A program made the translations under genes and the position numbers. From positions 1-26,542 of the forward strand of contig CAAERF010000110.1 in assembly GCA_900758315.1 (NCBI GenBank): DNA of 26,542 bases, in the 5' to 3' direction. The number at the start of each line of letters is the position of its first letter. Position 1 is the stretch's first letter. Below are positions 16,987 through 24,646 of the stretch, piece by piece. The stretch is from an uncultured Oscillospiraceae bacterium (GTDB taxonomy: Bacteria; Bacillota; Clostridia; Oscillospirales; Oscillospiraceae). Below the pieces are notes generated by a model, which saw only the letters and a list, made by a program, of their open reading frames with translations, searched no databases and was not told the DNA's origin.

Positions 16987-17015
16987 TTGTTTTTTCCAGA
17001 CGACCATGTTATAAT
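16987..17015 (+). promoter_or_regulatory. Promoter of tRNA-Gly
   Basis: TTGTTT (16987-16992) and TATAAT (17010-17015) are 17 bp apart, with the tRNA starting 39 bp after the -10. Confidence 0.75.
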
Positions 17016-17054
17016 AGAAGTCAATCAGATCAGTTGCCGGGCTCTCCGGCATGT

Positions 17055-17128
17055 GCAGGCGTAGTTTAATGGCAGAACCCCAGCTTCCCAAGCTGGCTAC
17101 GAGGGTTCGATTCCCTTCGCCTGCTCCA
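17055..17128 (+). tRNA. tRNA-Gly (anticodon CCC)
   Basis: The acceptor arm GCAGGCG pairs with CGCCTGC. The anticodon stem CCAGC/GCTGG encloses the 7-nt loop TTCCCAA with CCC at the anticodon position. The T arm is GAGGG-TTCGATT-CCCTT, followed by discriminator T and encoded CCA at 17126-17128. The short D loop is typical of bacterial tRNA-Gly. It stands alone between its own promoter and terminator. Confidence 0.95.
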
Positions 17129-17130
17129 TT

Positions 17131-17186
17131 AAAAAAGTGCTGTGTTTACCCGCATGTGTGGGAAATACAGCACTTTTTCCTTTTTT
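17131..17186 (+). terminator. Terminator after tRNA-Gly
   Basis: AAAAAGTGCTGT pairs with ACAGCACTTTTT, with further pairing GTTT-CCC/GGG-AAAT inside and a short loop. T-runs TTTTT and TTTTTT follow at about 17174-17186. Confidence 0.85.
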
Positions 17187-17232
17187 ATCACACAAGAACG
17201 CTTTTTCCGGAATTCGACAGCATGGATAATGA

Positions 17233-17261
17233 TTGAAAGAATGTCGATTCAATGGTATAAT
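17233..17261 (+). promoter_or_regulatory. Promoter of the sstT-like gene
   Basis: TTGAAA (17233-17238) and TATAAT (17256-17261) are separated by exactly 17 bp. The start would be near 17268, giving a leader of about 118 nt. Confidence 0.8.
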
Positions 17262-17288
17262 TACGATATTATATTATCCTGGGCGTAT

Positions 17289-17348
17289 CTGTTCCGATTG
17301 ACAAAGAAAACGAGGCTGCATTCAAATCCATACCTCAGATCGGAACAG
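17289..17348 (+). promoter_or_regulatory. Structured leader element upstream of the sstT-like gene
   Basis: CTGTTCCGAT (17289-17298) and ATCGGAACAG (17339-17348) are perfect 10-bp inverted repeats enclosing 40 nt. Inside, GAGG and CCTC can pair to form a second helix, leaving an A-rich asymmetric internal loop on the 5' side. It lies wholly within the predicted leader. I see no T-box sequence or known riboswitch consensus. It may be a regulatory RNA or a spaced operator. Confidence 0.45.
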
Positions 17349-17385
17349 TGCGCGTCGGAGCAAGACAGAAAGAAGGTTAAGAGAT

Positions 17386-18663
17386 TTGCAAAGGTTAGGA
17401 AAAGTATGTAAAAACATTGTAAATGTGTACAATCGGACCAGCCTGATCATCAGAATTATCATCGGGCTTGTGATCGGCGCATTGCTGGGTCTCCTCTGTC
17501 CGGGTATCACATGGCTCGGAACACTGGGTGATCTGTTTGTCGGCGCCCTGAAGGCCATTGCACCGGTACTGGTGTTCGCACTGGTTGTCTCAGCACTGGC
17601 GCAGGGCAGAAACAAAATGGACAGACGGTTCGGTCTGGTGATCTTCCTGTACTTAATCAGTACCCTCCTGGCATCCGTTACAGCAGTTGTGGGCAGCTTT
17701 CTATTCCCGCAGACGCTGATCCTGGCGGAAAGTGCCGAGGCTGAGGCCATTCCGACCGGTATCGGAGAGGTCATGAACAACCTGCTGATGAACATGGTGG
17801 CCAATCCGGTCGGCTCTCTGGTAGAAGGGCGCTACATCGGCATCCTCTTCTGGGCAGTGGTCTTGGGCCTGGCGATGAAGAAGATTGCCTCTGATGGCAC
17901 AAAGCAATTTCTCCTGGACACGTCGGAGGTCGTTTCGCAGGCTGTGCGCTGGATCATTAACCTGGCTCCCTTCGGCATTATGGGTCTGGTATTCAACAAC
18001 GTATCCTCTAACGGTCTGAGCATCTTCACCGCTTACGGAAAGCTGCTGCTCCTGCTGGTCGGCTGTATGCTCACTGTGGCGCTGGTGGTAGACCCGCTCA
18101 TTGCCTTTATCTTCCTGCGAAAGAACCCCTACCCGCTGGTGTGGCGTTGTCTGTTGAAATCCGGCCTGACAGCCTTTTTCACCCGCAGCTCCGCTGCCAA
18201 CATTCCCGTCAACATGTCCCTGTGTGAGAAATTGGGCTTGGATCGGGAGATGTACTCGGTCTCCATTCCCCTCGGCGCCACGATCAACATGGACGGTGCC
18301 GCAATCACGATCGCTGTGATGACGCTGGCTGCGGCAAATACCGTAGGCGTAGCAGTCGATTTCCCGTCGGCACTCATTCTCTCCTTCCTGAGCACCCTTG
18401 CGGCATGCGGTGCTTCCGGCGTCGCAGGAGGCTCTCTGCTGCTGATTCCCATGGCCTGCTCCCTGTTCGGTATCCCTCAGGACGTTGCAATGCAGGTCGT
18501 CGCAGTGGGCTTTATCATCGGCGTGGTACAGGATTCTGTTGAAACCGCTCTGAACTCCGCAGGCGATGTGATGTTCGCCGCAACTGCTGAGTACGCCCAG
18601 TGGAAGAAGGACGGTCGGGATCTCCCGTATTTCCTCGGCGGAAACAAGCAACTGGATGTGTAA
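17386..18663 (+). CDS. sstT: Serine/threonine:Na+ symporter, SstT-like (dicarboxylate/amino acid:cation symporter family)
   Basis: This 425-aa membrane protein belongs to the DAACS family with about eight transmembrane helices and two re-entrant hairpins. Key segments are FTRSSAANIPVNM at 265-277 (the HP1 serine-rich motif in the SstT version) and NMDGAA at 301-306 (the Na+/substrate-binding NMDG motif). GTLGDLFVGALKAIAPVLVF near the N-terminus also matches SstT. The known role is Na+-driven uptake of serine and threonine. The start is TTG at 17386 with AGAAGG (17371-17376) 9 nt upstream; no in-frame ATG precedes the first helix. It has its own promoter, a structured leader and a terminator. 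Confidence 0.92.
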   Translation: MQRLGKVCKNIVNVYNRTSLIIRIIIGLVIGALLGLLCPGITWLGTLGDLFVGALKAIAPVLVFALVVSALAQGRNKMDRRFGLVIFLYLISTLLASVTAVVGSFLFPQTLILAESAEAEAIPTGIGEVMNNLLMNMVANPVGSLVEGRYIGILFWAVVLGLAMKKIASDGTKQFLLDTSEVVSQAVRWIINLAPFGIMGLVFNNVSSNGLSIFTAYGKLLLLLVGCMLTVALVVDPLIAFIFLRKNPYPLVWRCLLKSGLTAFFTRSSAANIPVNMSLCEKLGLDREMYSVSIPLGATINMDGAAITIAVMTLAAANTVGVAVDFPSALILSFLSTLAACGASGVAGGSLLLIPMACSLFGIPQDVAMQVVAVGFIIGVVQDSVETALNSAGDVMFAATAEYAQWKKDGRDLPYFLGGNKQLDV

Positions 18664-18700
18664 GCCACAAGTATAGCTGAAAATACGCTTTACAAAGCGA

Positions 18701-18731
18701 AAGAGGTGTCGTTGATTCGACACCTCTTTTT
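18701..18731 (+). terminator. Terminator after the sstT-like gene
   Basis: AAGAGGTGTCG pairs with CGACACCTCTT around TTGATT, followed by Ts to 18731. The 11-bp stem is perfect. Confidence 0.93.
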
Positions 18732-18753
18732 ATTGCTGCCTAAGCAGAATCTT

Positions 18754-19395
18754 TCACAGCTTCTTAGTACCACGTCTCCACAGCCATTTCAGCAACGCCA
18801 AGATGCTTCGTGGGACCAGATAACACAGGATCAGAACCAGGATATATACCCCGATCGCCGTGGCCTTCTCGGTCCGAATTTGGGGCAGGAGCAGCACAAA
18901 GAGAACGACACCTATCGCCACACTGATGATCCGTTCCGGTGTGGCGATTTCCGCAGCAGTCACCTTTCCCGGTTCCAAATGCTCCAACACCAGAACCTGG
19001 TTTGCCTCTGCCAAAGCCTTGGCTCCACGGGTCAGACTACTGTTGGTGACAACCATCGCCCGGTCACAGTGATAGTAGGCCATGCCGGCCACAGCCTCCT
19101 GAACTGCAGCGCCCGAGACCGCCCCGGAATAATACTTGCACTGAATCGCATAATAAACGCCATGTTTTTTTGCCACGATATCCACGCCAAAATCTCCGGT
19201 AGCACCGGTATGTAACACCTGCCGAAACCCTCGTTCCCTCAGGCACTTTGCCACAAACACTTCATAGGCGGCTCCGTCCATCACGTTCTCTTCGCTCTGG
19301 CCCCGCATCAAGCGGACACAGCACCGAGCCGCCTTCGAAAGTGCTTTTCCCAGTCCTCGAATGGGGAGTAACAGCCCCTTCAAAATTTGTTTCAC
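18754..19395 (-). CDS. Membrane-anchored restriction endonuclease-like (Mrr-type) protein
   Basis: This 213-aa protein has a PD-(D/E)XK nuclease-like core at about residues 40-135: DGAAYEVFVAKCLRERGF, then TGATGDFGVDIVAKKHG, then YYAIQCKYYSG. The D...D...QxK arrangement is typical of the Mrr_cat family, which cuts DNA in known members. The C-terminal third has two hydrophobic segments (IISVAIGVVLFVLLLP and AIGVYILVLILCYLVP), so the domain is likely anchored to the membrane. Start is GTG at 19395, overlapping the HAD stop as GTGA, so translation is coupled. No methylase or specificity subunit is nearby, so a classical restriction system is unlikely. Its substrate is unknown. Confidence 0.8.
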   Translation of the reverse strand: MKQILKGLLLPIRGLGKALSKAARCCVRLMRGQSEENVMDGAAYEVFVAKCLRERGFRQVLHTGATGDFGVDIVAKKHGVYYAIQCKYYSGAVSGAAVQEAVAGMAYYHCDRAMVVTNSSLTRGAKALAEANQVLVLEHLEPGKVTAAEIATPERIISVAIGVVLFVLLLPQIRTEKATAIGVYILVLILCYLVPRSILALLKWLWRRGTKKL

Positions 19396-20042
19396 CTGAG
19401 CAGCAGCTCCCGCAGCTCGGCCACGTCCGCTGCAATAAAGTCCGCCTGCGCCTCTTCCATTTCCTCCCGGGTCCCATAGCCTCCGTAGAGGATACCGATG
19501 CAGGTCAATCCGTTGGCATGCGCTCCCACCACATCTAAGTAGCGGTCCCCGACCATCACTGCCTGAGAACCATCCGGAACGGAGAGGGCGTTCAGCGCAT
19601 CCTCAATCACATCCTTTTTGGCGTTTCTGCTCTCGTCCAGCGTGCCGCCGCACACCTGATCAAAATACTGCCACAGATCAAAGTGCCGCAGCACCCGTTC
19701 CGCCAGATTTAGCGGCTTTGACGTGGCCAGGGCCACCTGCTTTCCCTTTTCCTTCAGCTCAGCCAACAGCTCGGGAATCCCCGGGTAAGGCTGGTTCTCA
19801 TAGATGCCCCGCTGATCGTAGTACTCATGGAACATCGCAATCGCCTCAGCGGTCTTTTCTTTGGAAAAGCCGTACACTTTGGGAAAGGATACGGTCAGCG
19901 GCGGTCCAATAAAATTGCGATAGAGTACCGTTTTGTCTTCCTCTGCCATGCCCAGCTGGTTCAGGGCATACTGAATCGCATTGACAATGCCGGGCCCGGA
20001 ATCAGTTAACGTACCGTCCAGATCAAATAAGATATACTGCAT
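19392..20042 (-). CDS. HAD-superfamily hydrolase, phosphoglycolate phosphatase-like
   Basis: This 216-aa protein has HAD motif I (ILFDLDGTLTDSGPGI, residues 4-19, with the nucleophile Asp and acid/base Asp), motif II (VALATSKP), motif III (a Lys in the RNAKKDVIEDAL region), and motif IV (VMVGDRYLDVVGAHANG). A small helical cap lies between motifs I and II, as in the Gph/PgmB group. Such enzymes dephosphorylate small molecules or nucleotides; the substrate is not readable. It starts at ATG 20042 with AGGGAA upstream and has a promoter at 20118-20146. Its stop overlaps the start of the Mrr-like gene, so the two form an operon, though the functional link is unclear. Confidence 0.9.
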   Translation of the reverse strand: MQYILFDLDGTLTDSGPGIVNAIQYALNQLGMAEEDKTVLYRNFIGPPLTVSFPKVYGFSKEKTAEAIAMFHEYYDQRGIYENQPYPGIPELLAELKEKGKQVALATSKPLNLAERVLRHFDLWQYFDQVCGGTLDESRNAKKDVIEDALNALSVPDGSQAVMVGDRYLDVVGAHANGLTCIGILYGGYGTREEMEEAQADFIAADVAELRELLLR

Positions 20043-20117
20043 ATTGTGCTATTTCCCTTCTACAACCTGCTGTTTTCTCAGCTTCCTTTATAAACAGGCT
20101 CTGTTTTGTACATACTG

Positions 20118-20146
20118 ATTGTATGCTATTCGGGGGGTTTTGTAAA
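20118..20146 (-). promoter_or_regulatory. Promoter of the HAD/Mrr-like operon, overlapping the divergent gene start
   Basis: On the minus strand, TTTACA (20146-20141) and TACAAT (20123-20118) are 17 bp apart. The -35 box overlaps the A of the divergent gene's ATG at 20146, and transcripts would begin near 20111. Confidence 0.65.
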
Positions 20147-20850
20147 TGGACTATTTCCGCGTTGTTCTGACTTCTCTTTTCTCTATTACGGCTCTGTTTC
20201 TCATCACAAAGCTGCTGGGGTACCGCCAAATGAGCCAGCTATCCTTATTTGACTATATCAATGGTATCACCATCGGCTCCATCGCCGCAGAACTGGCCAA
20301 CTCTGAGGGAAGCGCGTTCTGGAAGTGGACCATCACCATTGCCGTCTACGGTGCTATCACCCTGCTTCTCTCCTGGGCCACTGATCACTCCATTATTTTG
20401 CGCCGCTTCATTACCGGGAAATCCATTCCTCTTTACGAAAATGGACAGCTTTTAGATCAGAACTTCCGCAAAGCGAAACTGGATTTAAACGAATTTCTGA
20501 TGCAATGCCGTATCAAAGGGTATTTCGATCTGTCTCAGCTGGAGACAGTGCTCTTTGAGCCCAACGGCAGTCTCAGCATTCTCCCCGCCAGCCCATATCG
20601 TCCCGCAACGCCCTTTGACCTGGACCGTGCCGTCGCCCGGGAAACCCTCGACTTTAACATCATTCTGGCCGGGAAGGTGATGCACGAAAATCTGGCCGCA
20701 GCTGGCAAAGATGAAGCCTGGCTGGCCCAACAGCTGACCCAGCAGGGCTGCAGCGAACAGGACATCTTCCTGGCGATCTATGATCCCGTTCAGGATGCGG
20801 TACAGTTCTACCGAAAGAGCGGCGGAAAACAGGATGATCAGCTGGAATAA
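20146..20850 (+). CDS. DUF421 / YetF-like membrane protein
   Basis: This 234-aa protein has two or three N-terminal transmembrane helices (VVLTSLFSITALFLITKLLG and WTITIAVYGAITLLLSWATD), with the family motif GYRQMSQLSLFDYINGITIG between them, and a soluble C-terminal domain of about 140 residues. The segments KSIPLYENGQLLDQNFRKAKL and LNEFLMQCRIKGYFDLSQLE match the DUF421 family, including YetF/YkjA/YrbG types linked to sporulation and envelope stress in bacilli. The molecular function of DUF421 is not established. ATG 20146 follows GGGGGG by 8 nt. It is divergent from the HAD operon and convergent with pyc. Confidence 0.85.
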   Translation: MDYFRVVLTSLFSITALFLITKLLGYRQMSQLSLFDYINGITIGSIAAELANSEGSAFWKWTITIAVYGAITLLLSWATDHSIILRRFITGKSIPLYENGQLLDQNFRKAKLDLNEFLMQCRIKGYFDLSQLETVLFEPNGSLSILPASPYRPATPFDLDRAVARETLDFNIILAGKVMHENLAAAGKDEAWLAQQLTQQGCSEQDIFLAIYDPVQDAVQFYRKSGGKQDDQLE

Positions 20851-20857
20851 CTGATAC

Positions 20858-20891
20858 AAAAAGTGCCGGCAGCGCAACCACGCTGCCGGCA
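20858..20891 (-). terminator. Terminator of pyruvate carboxylase gene
   Basis: TGCCGGCAGCG pairs perfectly with CGCTGCCGGCA around a 6-nt loop. On the minus strand the stem is followed by CTTTTTG, so it acts for pyc, which stops at 20916. The plus-strand side lacks a T-run, so it would terminate the convergent gene poorly. Confidence 0.85.
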
Positions 20892-20915
20892 TCAAAGGAA
20901 TAAAGGTTATGTGAT

Positions 20916-23900
20916 TTATTCGGGAGTCTTCAGGGTCATCATCAGCTGGCCAGCAACGACGGTATCGCCCACTGCCACCTTGATGTCATCCACTACGCCT
21001 TCCATACGGGCGACGACACTGGTTTCCATCTTCATTGCTTCAATGATGATCAGGACGTCATTTTCTTTTACCTTATCGCCCTTCTGCACCTGAATCTTGC
21101 TGACTGCGCCGGGAATGGATGCGCCAATCTGGCTCTTGTCGTCGGGCTTAGCCATTTCCACGGTATGGACCGCAGCCTTGGCGCTCTTATCCACGACATT
21201 GACCTCACGGCGCATACCGTTCAGCTCAAACTGAACCACACGGGTACCGTCTTCGTTCAGGTCGCCCAGGCCCAGATACTTGATCACCAGGGTCTTACCA
21301 TCTTCGATATTAACCCGGTTGGTCTCGCCCACAGCCAGACCGTGGAAGTAAACATGGCTACCCAGACGGGTGATGTAGCCGTGTTCTGCGCGGGTCTTGA
21401 AGAAGTCTTCCAGAACCTTCGGGTAGATGCACCAGGAGACGATGTCACGTTCTGTGGGCTCATAGCCGCAGATGGGACGCAGATGCTCCTTGACTTCCTC
21501 GAAGTCTGCGGGAGGCAGCAGTGCACCAGGACGACAGGTGATGGGCTCCTCGCCCTTCAGCACGATCTTCTGCAGGTCTTCCGGGAAACCCCATGCGGGC
21601 TGGCCCATCATGCCCTTGAAGTAGCTGACCACGGAGTCGGGATAGCTCAGGTCTGCGCCCTTCTCCACGATATTCTCAGGCGTCAGGTCGTTCTGGACCA
21701 TGAAGATGGCCAAGTCGCCCACCATCTTGGAGGACGGAGTAACCTTGACGATATCGCCCAGCATATCGTTGACCTTCTTGTACATCTCCTTGACTTCCAG
21801 GAAACGGTGGCCCAGGTTCAGGCTCTCCACCTGAGGCTTCAGGTTGGTGTACTGGCCGCCAGGAATCTCATAACGGTAGATGTCGGTCACCGGGGAGTTC
21901 AGATCGGACTCGAATTCCACATAGCGCTCACGAACATCGGACCAGTAATCGGTCAGCTTCTGGATTTCCATCAGGTCCAGACCGGTATCCCGTTCCTGAC
22001 CTTCCAGAGCGGCGACCACAGCGTTCAGAGAGGGCTGGCTGGTCAGAGAGCTCATGGAGGAGATGGCCAGGTCCACGATGTCCACGCCGGCTTCGGCGGC
22101 CATCAGGCAGGTGGCGACCTGGTTGCCGGTGGTGTTGTGGGTGTGCAGGTGGACCGGGATATCCAGAGCGTCCTTCAGGCCGGAGACCAGGATCTTTGCG
22201 GCATAGGGCTTCAGCAGGCCGGACATATCCTTGATGGCCACGGAATGGCAGCCCATTCTCTGCAGCTCTTTCGCCATGTCCACATAATATTTCAGAGTGT
22301 ACTTATCCCGGGACAGGTCGGACACGTCGCCGGTGTAGCAGATGGTACCTTCCACGAACTTGTTCTGCTTCAGGGCCTCGTCGATGGCAATTTCCATGCC
22401 GGGCAGCCAGTTCAGGGAGTCAAAGATACGGAACACGTCAATGCCGCCCTCTGCGGACAGACGGACGAATTCACGGACCACGTTGTCAGGATAGTTGGTG
22501 TAGCCCACGGTGTTGGCGCCGCGGAGCAGCATCTGGAAGGGAATGTTGGGGATTTCCTTCCGCAGCCAGTCCAGACGCTCCCAGGGAGATTCGTGGAGGA
22601 AACGATAGGCCACGTCGAAGGTAGCGCCGCCCCACATCTCCAGAGAGAAGCAATCCTGGAGGATCTTAGCCGTTGCGCTTGCGCCCTTGACCATATCACG
22701 GGTACGGACACGGGTGGCCAGCAGGCTCTGATGGGCATCACGCATGGTGGTATCGGTGATCAGCAGTTTCTTCTGATCCATGACCCACTTGCTCAGGGCC
22801 TCAGGACCGTTCTGATCCAGGAACTGCTTCAGGCCGGGCTTGGGAGCGCCGGGCTCCACTTCGGGGAACCGGGGGGTCTCATACAGCTTCTTGCCGGCGG
22901 TGGGGTCGTTGACCACGATGTTGCCGATGTACTCCAGCATCTTGTTGGCGCGGTTCTGAGAGTGGCTGATCTCAAACAGCTCCGGCGTATCGTCGATAAA
23001 CTTGGTATAGCACTTACCCGCCTGGAAGACCGGGTTGGTCAGGATGTTACTGACGAAGGAGATGTTGGTCTTGACACCGCGGATACGGGTTTCGCTCAGC
23101 GCGCGCAGGGCCTTCCGGCAGGCGCCCTCAAAGGTGTTGTCAAGAGTGGTGATCTTTACCAGCAGGCTGTCGTAGTACGGCGTAATTTCCGCGCCCACAT
23201 AGGTGTTGCCTGCGTCCAGACGGATGCCGAAGCCGCCGCTGGAACGGTATGCGGTGATCTTACCGGTATCCGGCGCAAAGTTATTGGCGGGATCCTCGGT
23301 GGTGACACGGCACTGGATGGAGTAGCCACGGGTGGTGACACTGCTCTGATCCGTGATGCCGATGGCGGGATCGCTGAGGGGACGACCTTCCGCGATCAGG
23401 ATCTGAGAGCGGACCAGGTCGATGCCGGTGACCATTTCCGTAACGGTGTGTTCCACCTGGATACGGGGGTTCATTTCGATGAAGTAATGGTTGCCGTTCT
23501 TGTCCACCAGGAATTCCAGGGTACCGGCGTTCACATAGCCGACCTTCTTGGAAATCTTCACTGCATCTGCGTACAGTGCATCGCGGATGGACTGGTCGAC
23601 GGAGAAAGCGGGGGTAAACTCGACGACCTTCTGATAACGACGCTGCAGGGAGCAGTCACGCTCATAGAGGTGAACCACGTTGCCGTGCTCGTCGGCCAGC
23701 ACCTGAATTTCGATGTGCTTGGGCTCTTCCAGGAACTTTTCAATGAAGATGTCGTCGTTGCCGAAGGCCTTCTTTGCCTCGCTCTTAACCATGTTAAAGG
23801 CGGGAATGACTTCCTCTTCCTTGTCACAGCGACGCATGCCGCGGCCGCCGCCGCCTGCTGCTGCCTTCAGGATGATGGGGAAACCGAAGGATTTGGCCTT

Positions 23901-24362
23901 GGCCAGGGCGTCCTCGCCGTCCTTCAGGGGTTCCGTGCTGCCGGGGATGATCGGCACGCCGCAGCTGATGGCGATTTCCTTTGCCTTCAGCTTATCGCCC
24001 ATCTGCTCCAGAACGTGGGAAGGAGGACCGATAAAGATAATGCCGTTTTCCTCGCAGGCGCGGGCAAAGTCCGCGTTTTCAGACAGGAAACCATAGCCGG
24101 GGTGAATTGCGTCAACGCCGCGCTTTTTGGCCAGATCGATGATCAGGTCAATGTTCAGATAGGCGCCCACAGGACCCAGCTTCTCGCCGATCTGATAGGC
24201 CTCATCCGCCTTAGAACGGAAGCTGCTGTACACGTCCTCTTTGGAGTACATTGCAACCGTATGAATGCCCAGATCAGCGCAGGCACGGAAGATACGGATT
24301 GCAATTTCGCCTCGGTTGGCGACCAGTACCTTTTTGATTTCTTTGTTACCCATTTGAATCAT
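20916..24362 (-). CDS. pyc: Pyruvate carboxylase (single-chain)
   Basis: This 1148-aa biotin enzyme carboxylates pyruvate to oxaloacetate with ATP and bicarbonate, feeding the reductive TCA branch, aspartate-family synthesis or gluconeogenesis. Biotin carboxylase domain: VLVANRGEIAIRIFRAC at 12-28, ATP loop KAAAGGGGRGMR at 166-177, and the FIEMNPRIQVEHTVTEM segment near 295-310. Carboxyltransferase domain: TTMRDAHQSLLATRVRT from about 538, with FDVAYRFL and LHTHNTTG motifs. The C-terminal biotin carrier has EAMKMETS with biotinyl-lysine K1111. ATG 24362 lies 3 nt from AGGAG, and ATG 24353 lies 12 nt from it; both are plausible and differ by three residues. Promoter and terminator indicate a single-gene unit. 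Confidence 0.98.
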   Translation of the reverse strand: MIQMGNKEIKKVLVANRGEIAIRIFRACADLGIHTVAMYSKEDVYSSFRSKADEAYQIGEKLGPVGAYLNIDLIIDLAKKRGVDAIHPGYGFLSENADFARACEENGIIFIGPPSHVLEQMGDKLKAKEIAISCGVPIIPGSTEPLKDGEDALAKAKSFGFPIILKAAAGGGGRGMRRCDKEEEVIPAFNMVKSEAKKAFGNDDIFIEKFLEEPKHIEIQVLADEHGNVVHLYERDCSLQRRYQKVVEFTPAFSVDQSIRDALYADAVKISKKVGYVNAGTLEFLVDKNGNHYFIEMNPRIQVEHTVTEMVTGIDLVRSQILIAEGRPLSDPAIGITDQSSVTTRGYSIQCRVTTEDPANNFAPDTGKITAYRSSGGFGIRLDAGNTYVGAEITPYYDSLLVKITTLDNTFEGACRKALRALSETRIRGVKTNISFVSNILTNPVFQAGKCYTKFIDDTPELFEISHSQNRANKMLEYIGNIVVNDPTAGKKLYETPRFPEVEPGAPKPGLKQFLDQNGPEALSKWVMDQKKLLITDTTMRDAHQSLLATRVRTRDMVKGASATAKILQDCFSLEMWGGATFDVAYRFLHESPWERLDWLRKEIPNIPFQMLLRGANTVGYTNYPDNVVREFVRLSAEGGIDVFRIFDSLNWLPGMEIAIDEALKQNKFVEGTICYTGDVSDLSRDKYTLKYYVDMAKELQRMGCHSVAIKDMSGLLKPYAAKILVSGLKDALDIPVHLHTHNTTGNQVATCLMAAEAGVDIVDLAISSMSSLTSQPSLNAVVAALEGQERDTGLDLMEIQKLTDYWSDVRERYVEFESDLNSPVTDIYRYEIPGGQYTNLKPQVESLNLGHRFLEVKEMYKKVNDMLGDIVKVTPSSKMVGDLAIFMVQNDLTPENIVEKGADLSYPDSVVSYFKGMMGQPAWGFPEDLQKIVLKGEEPITCRPGALLPPADFEEVKEHLRPICGYEPTERDIVSWCIYPKVLEDFFKTRAEHGYITRLGSHVYFHGLAVGETNRVNIEDGKTLVIKYLGLGDLNEDGTRVVQFELNGMRREVNVVDKSAKAAVHTVEMAKPDDKSQIGASIPGAVSKIQVQKGDKVKENDVLIIIEAMKMETSVVARMEGVVDDIKVAVGDTVVAGQLMMTLKTPE

Positions 24363-24427
24363 TTACTCCTTTTACAGATCATATCTGAATATTGAATATG
24401 AGACCGTTTAGTAGGTTAACTTGTACT

Positions 24428-24456
24428 ATTGTAACTCATGTAAAACACTTTTGCAA
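24428..24456 (-). promoter_or_regulatory. Promoter of pyruvate carboxylase gene
   Basis: On the minus strand, TTGCAA (24456-24451) and TACAAT (24433-24428) are separated by 17 bp. Transcription would start near 24421, giving a leader of about 60 nt. Confidence 0.8.
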
Positions 24457-24581
24457 TAGTCTATTTTCTGTATTGCAACGTTCTTTTTTTCGGCAAAGAA
24501 CTCTGTTTTGTCCCTTCTTTTGCGAAAGCAGTGCGCAAACGGAACACCGCCATTTCCGTTCCTCACACTATACCATACGAG

Positions 24582-24596
24582 GAAAATGACATTTTC
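24582..24596. promoter_or_regulatory. Perfect 7+1+7 palindrome upstream of pyc
   Basis: GAAAATG-A-CATTTTC is a perfect 15-bp palindrome about 125 bp upstream of the pyc -35 and 50 bp downstream of the ABC ATPase stop. It has no T-run and could be an operator. Function is unknown. Confidence 0.3.
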
Positions 24597-24646
24597 ATGC
24601 TCAATTCCTTGCAAAACAGTTGCTGCCTGCCGTCACAAGCTCCTTC

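Noticed and set aside
16976..16995. Possible terminator after coaX (GCAAG/CTTGT then TTTTTT)
   Set aside because: Only five pairs including a G-U, and the T-run is part of the -35 region of the tRNA-Gly promoter.
21165..24395. Open frame of 1076 codons on the plus strand opposite pyc
   Set aside because: It is a shadow of strongly biased pyc codons. Its translation is rich in repeated H/Q/V/G patterns and resembles no protein, while pyc is unmistakable.
24480..24560. Several small inverted repeats between the ABC ATPase and pyc (GTTCTTT/AAAGAAC, TTTGCG/CGCAAA, AACGGAA/TTCCGTT)
   Set aside because: 6-7 bp arms without T-runs in the direction of transcription; expected by chance in an AT-rich gap.
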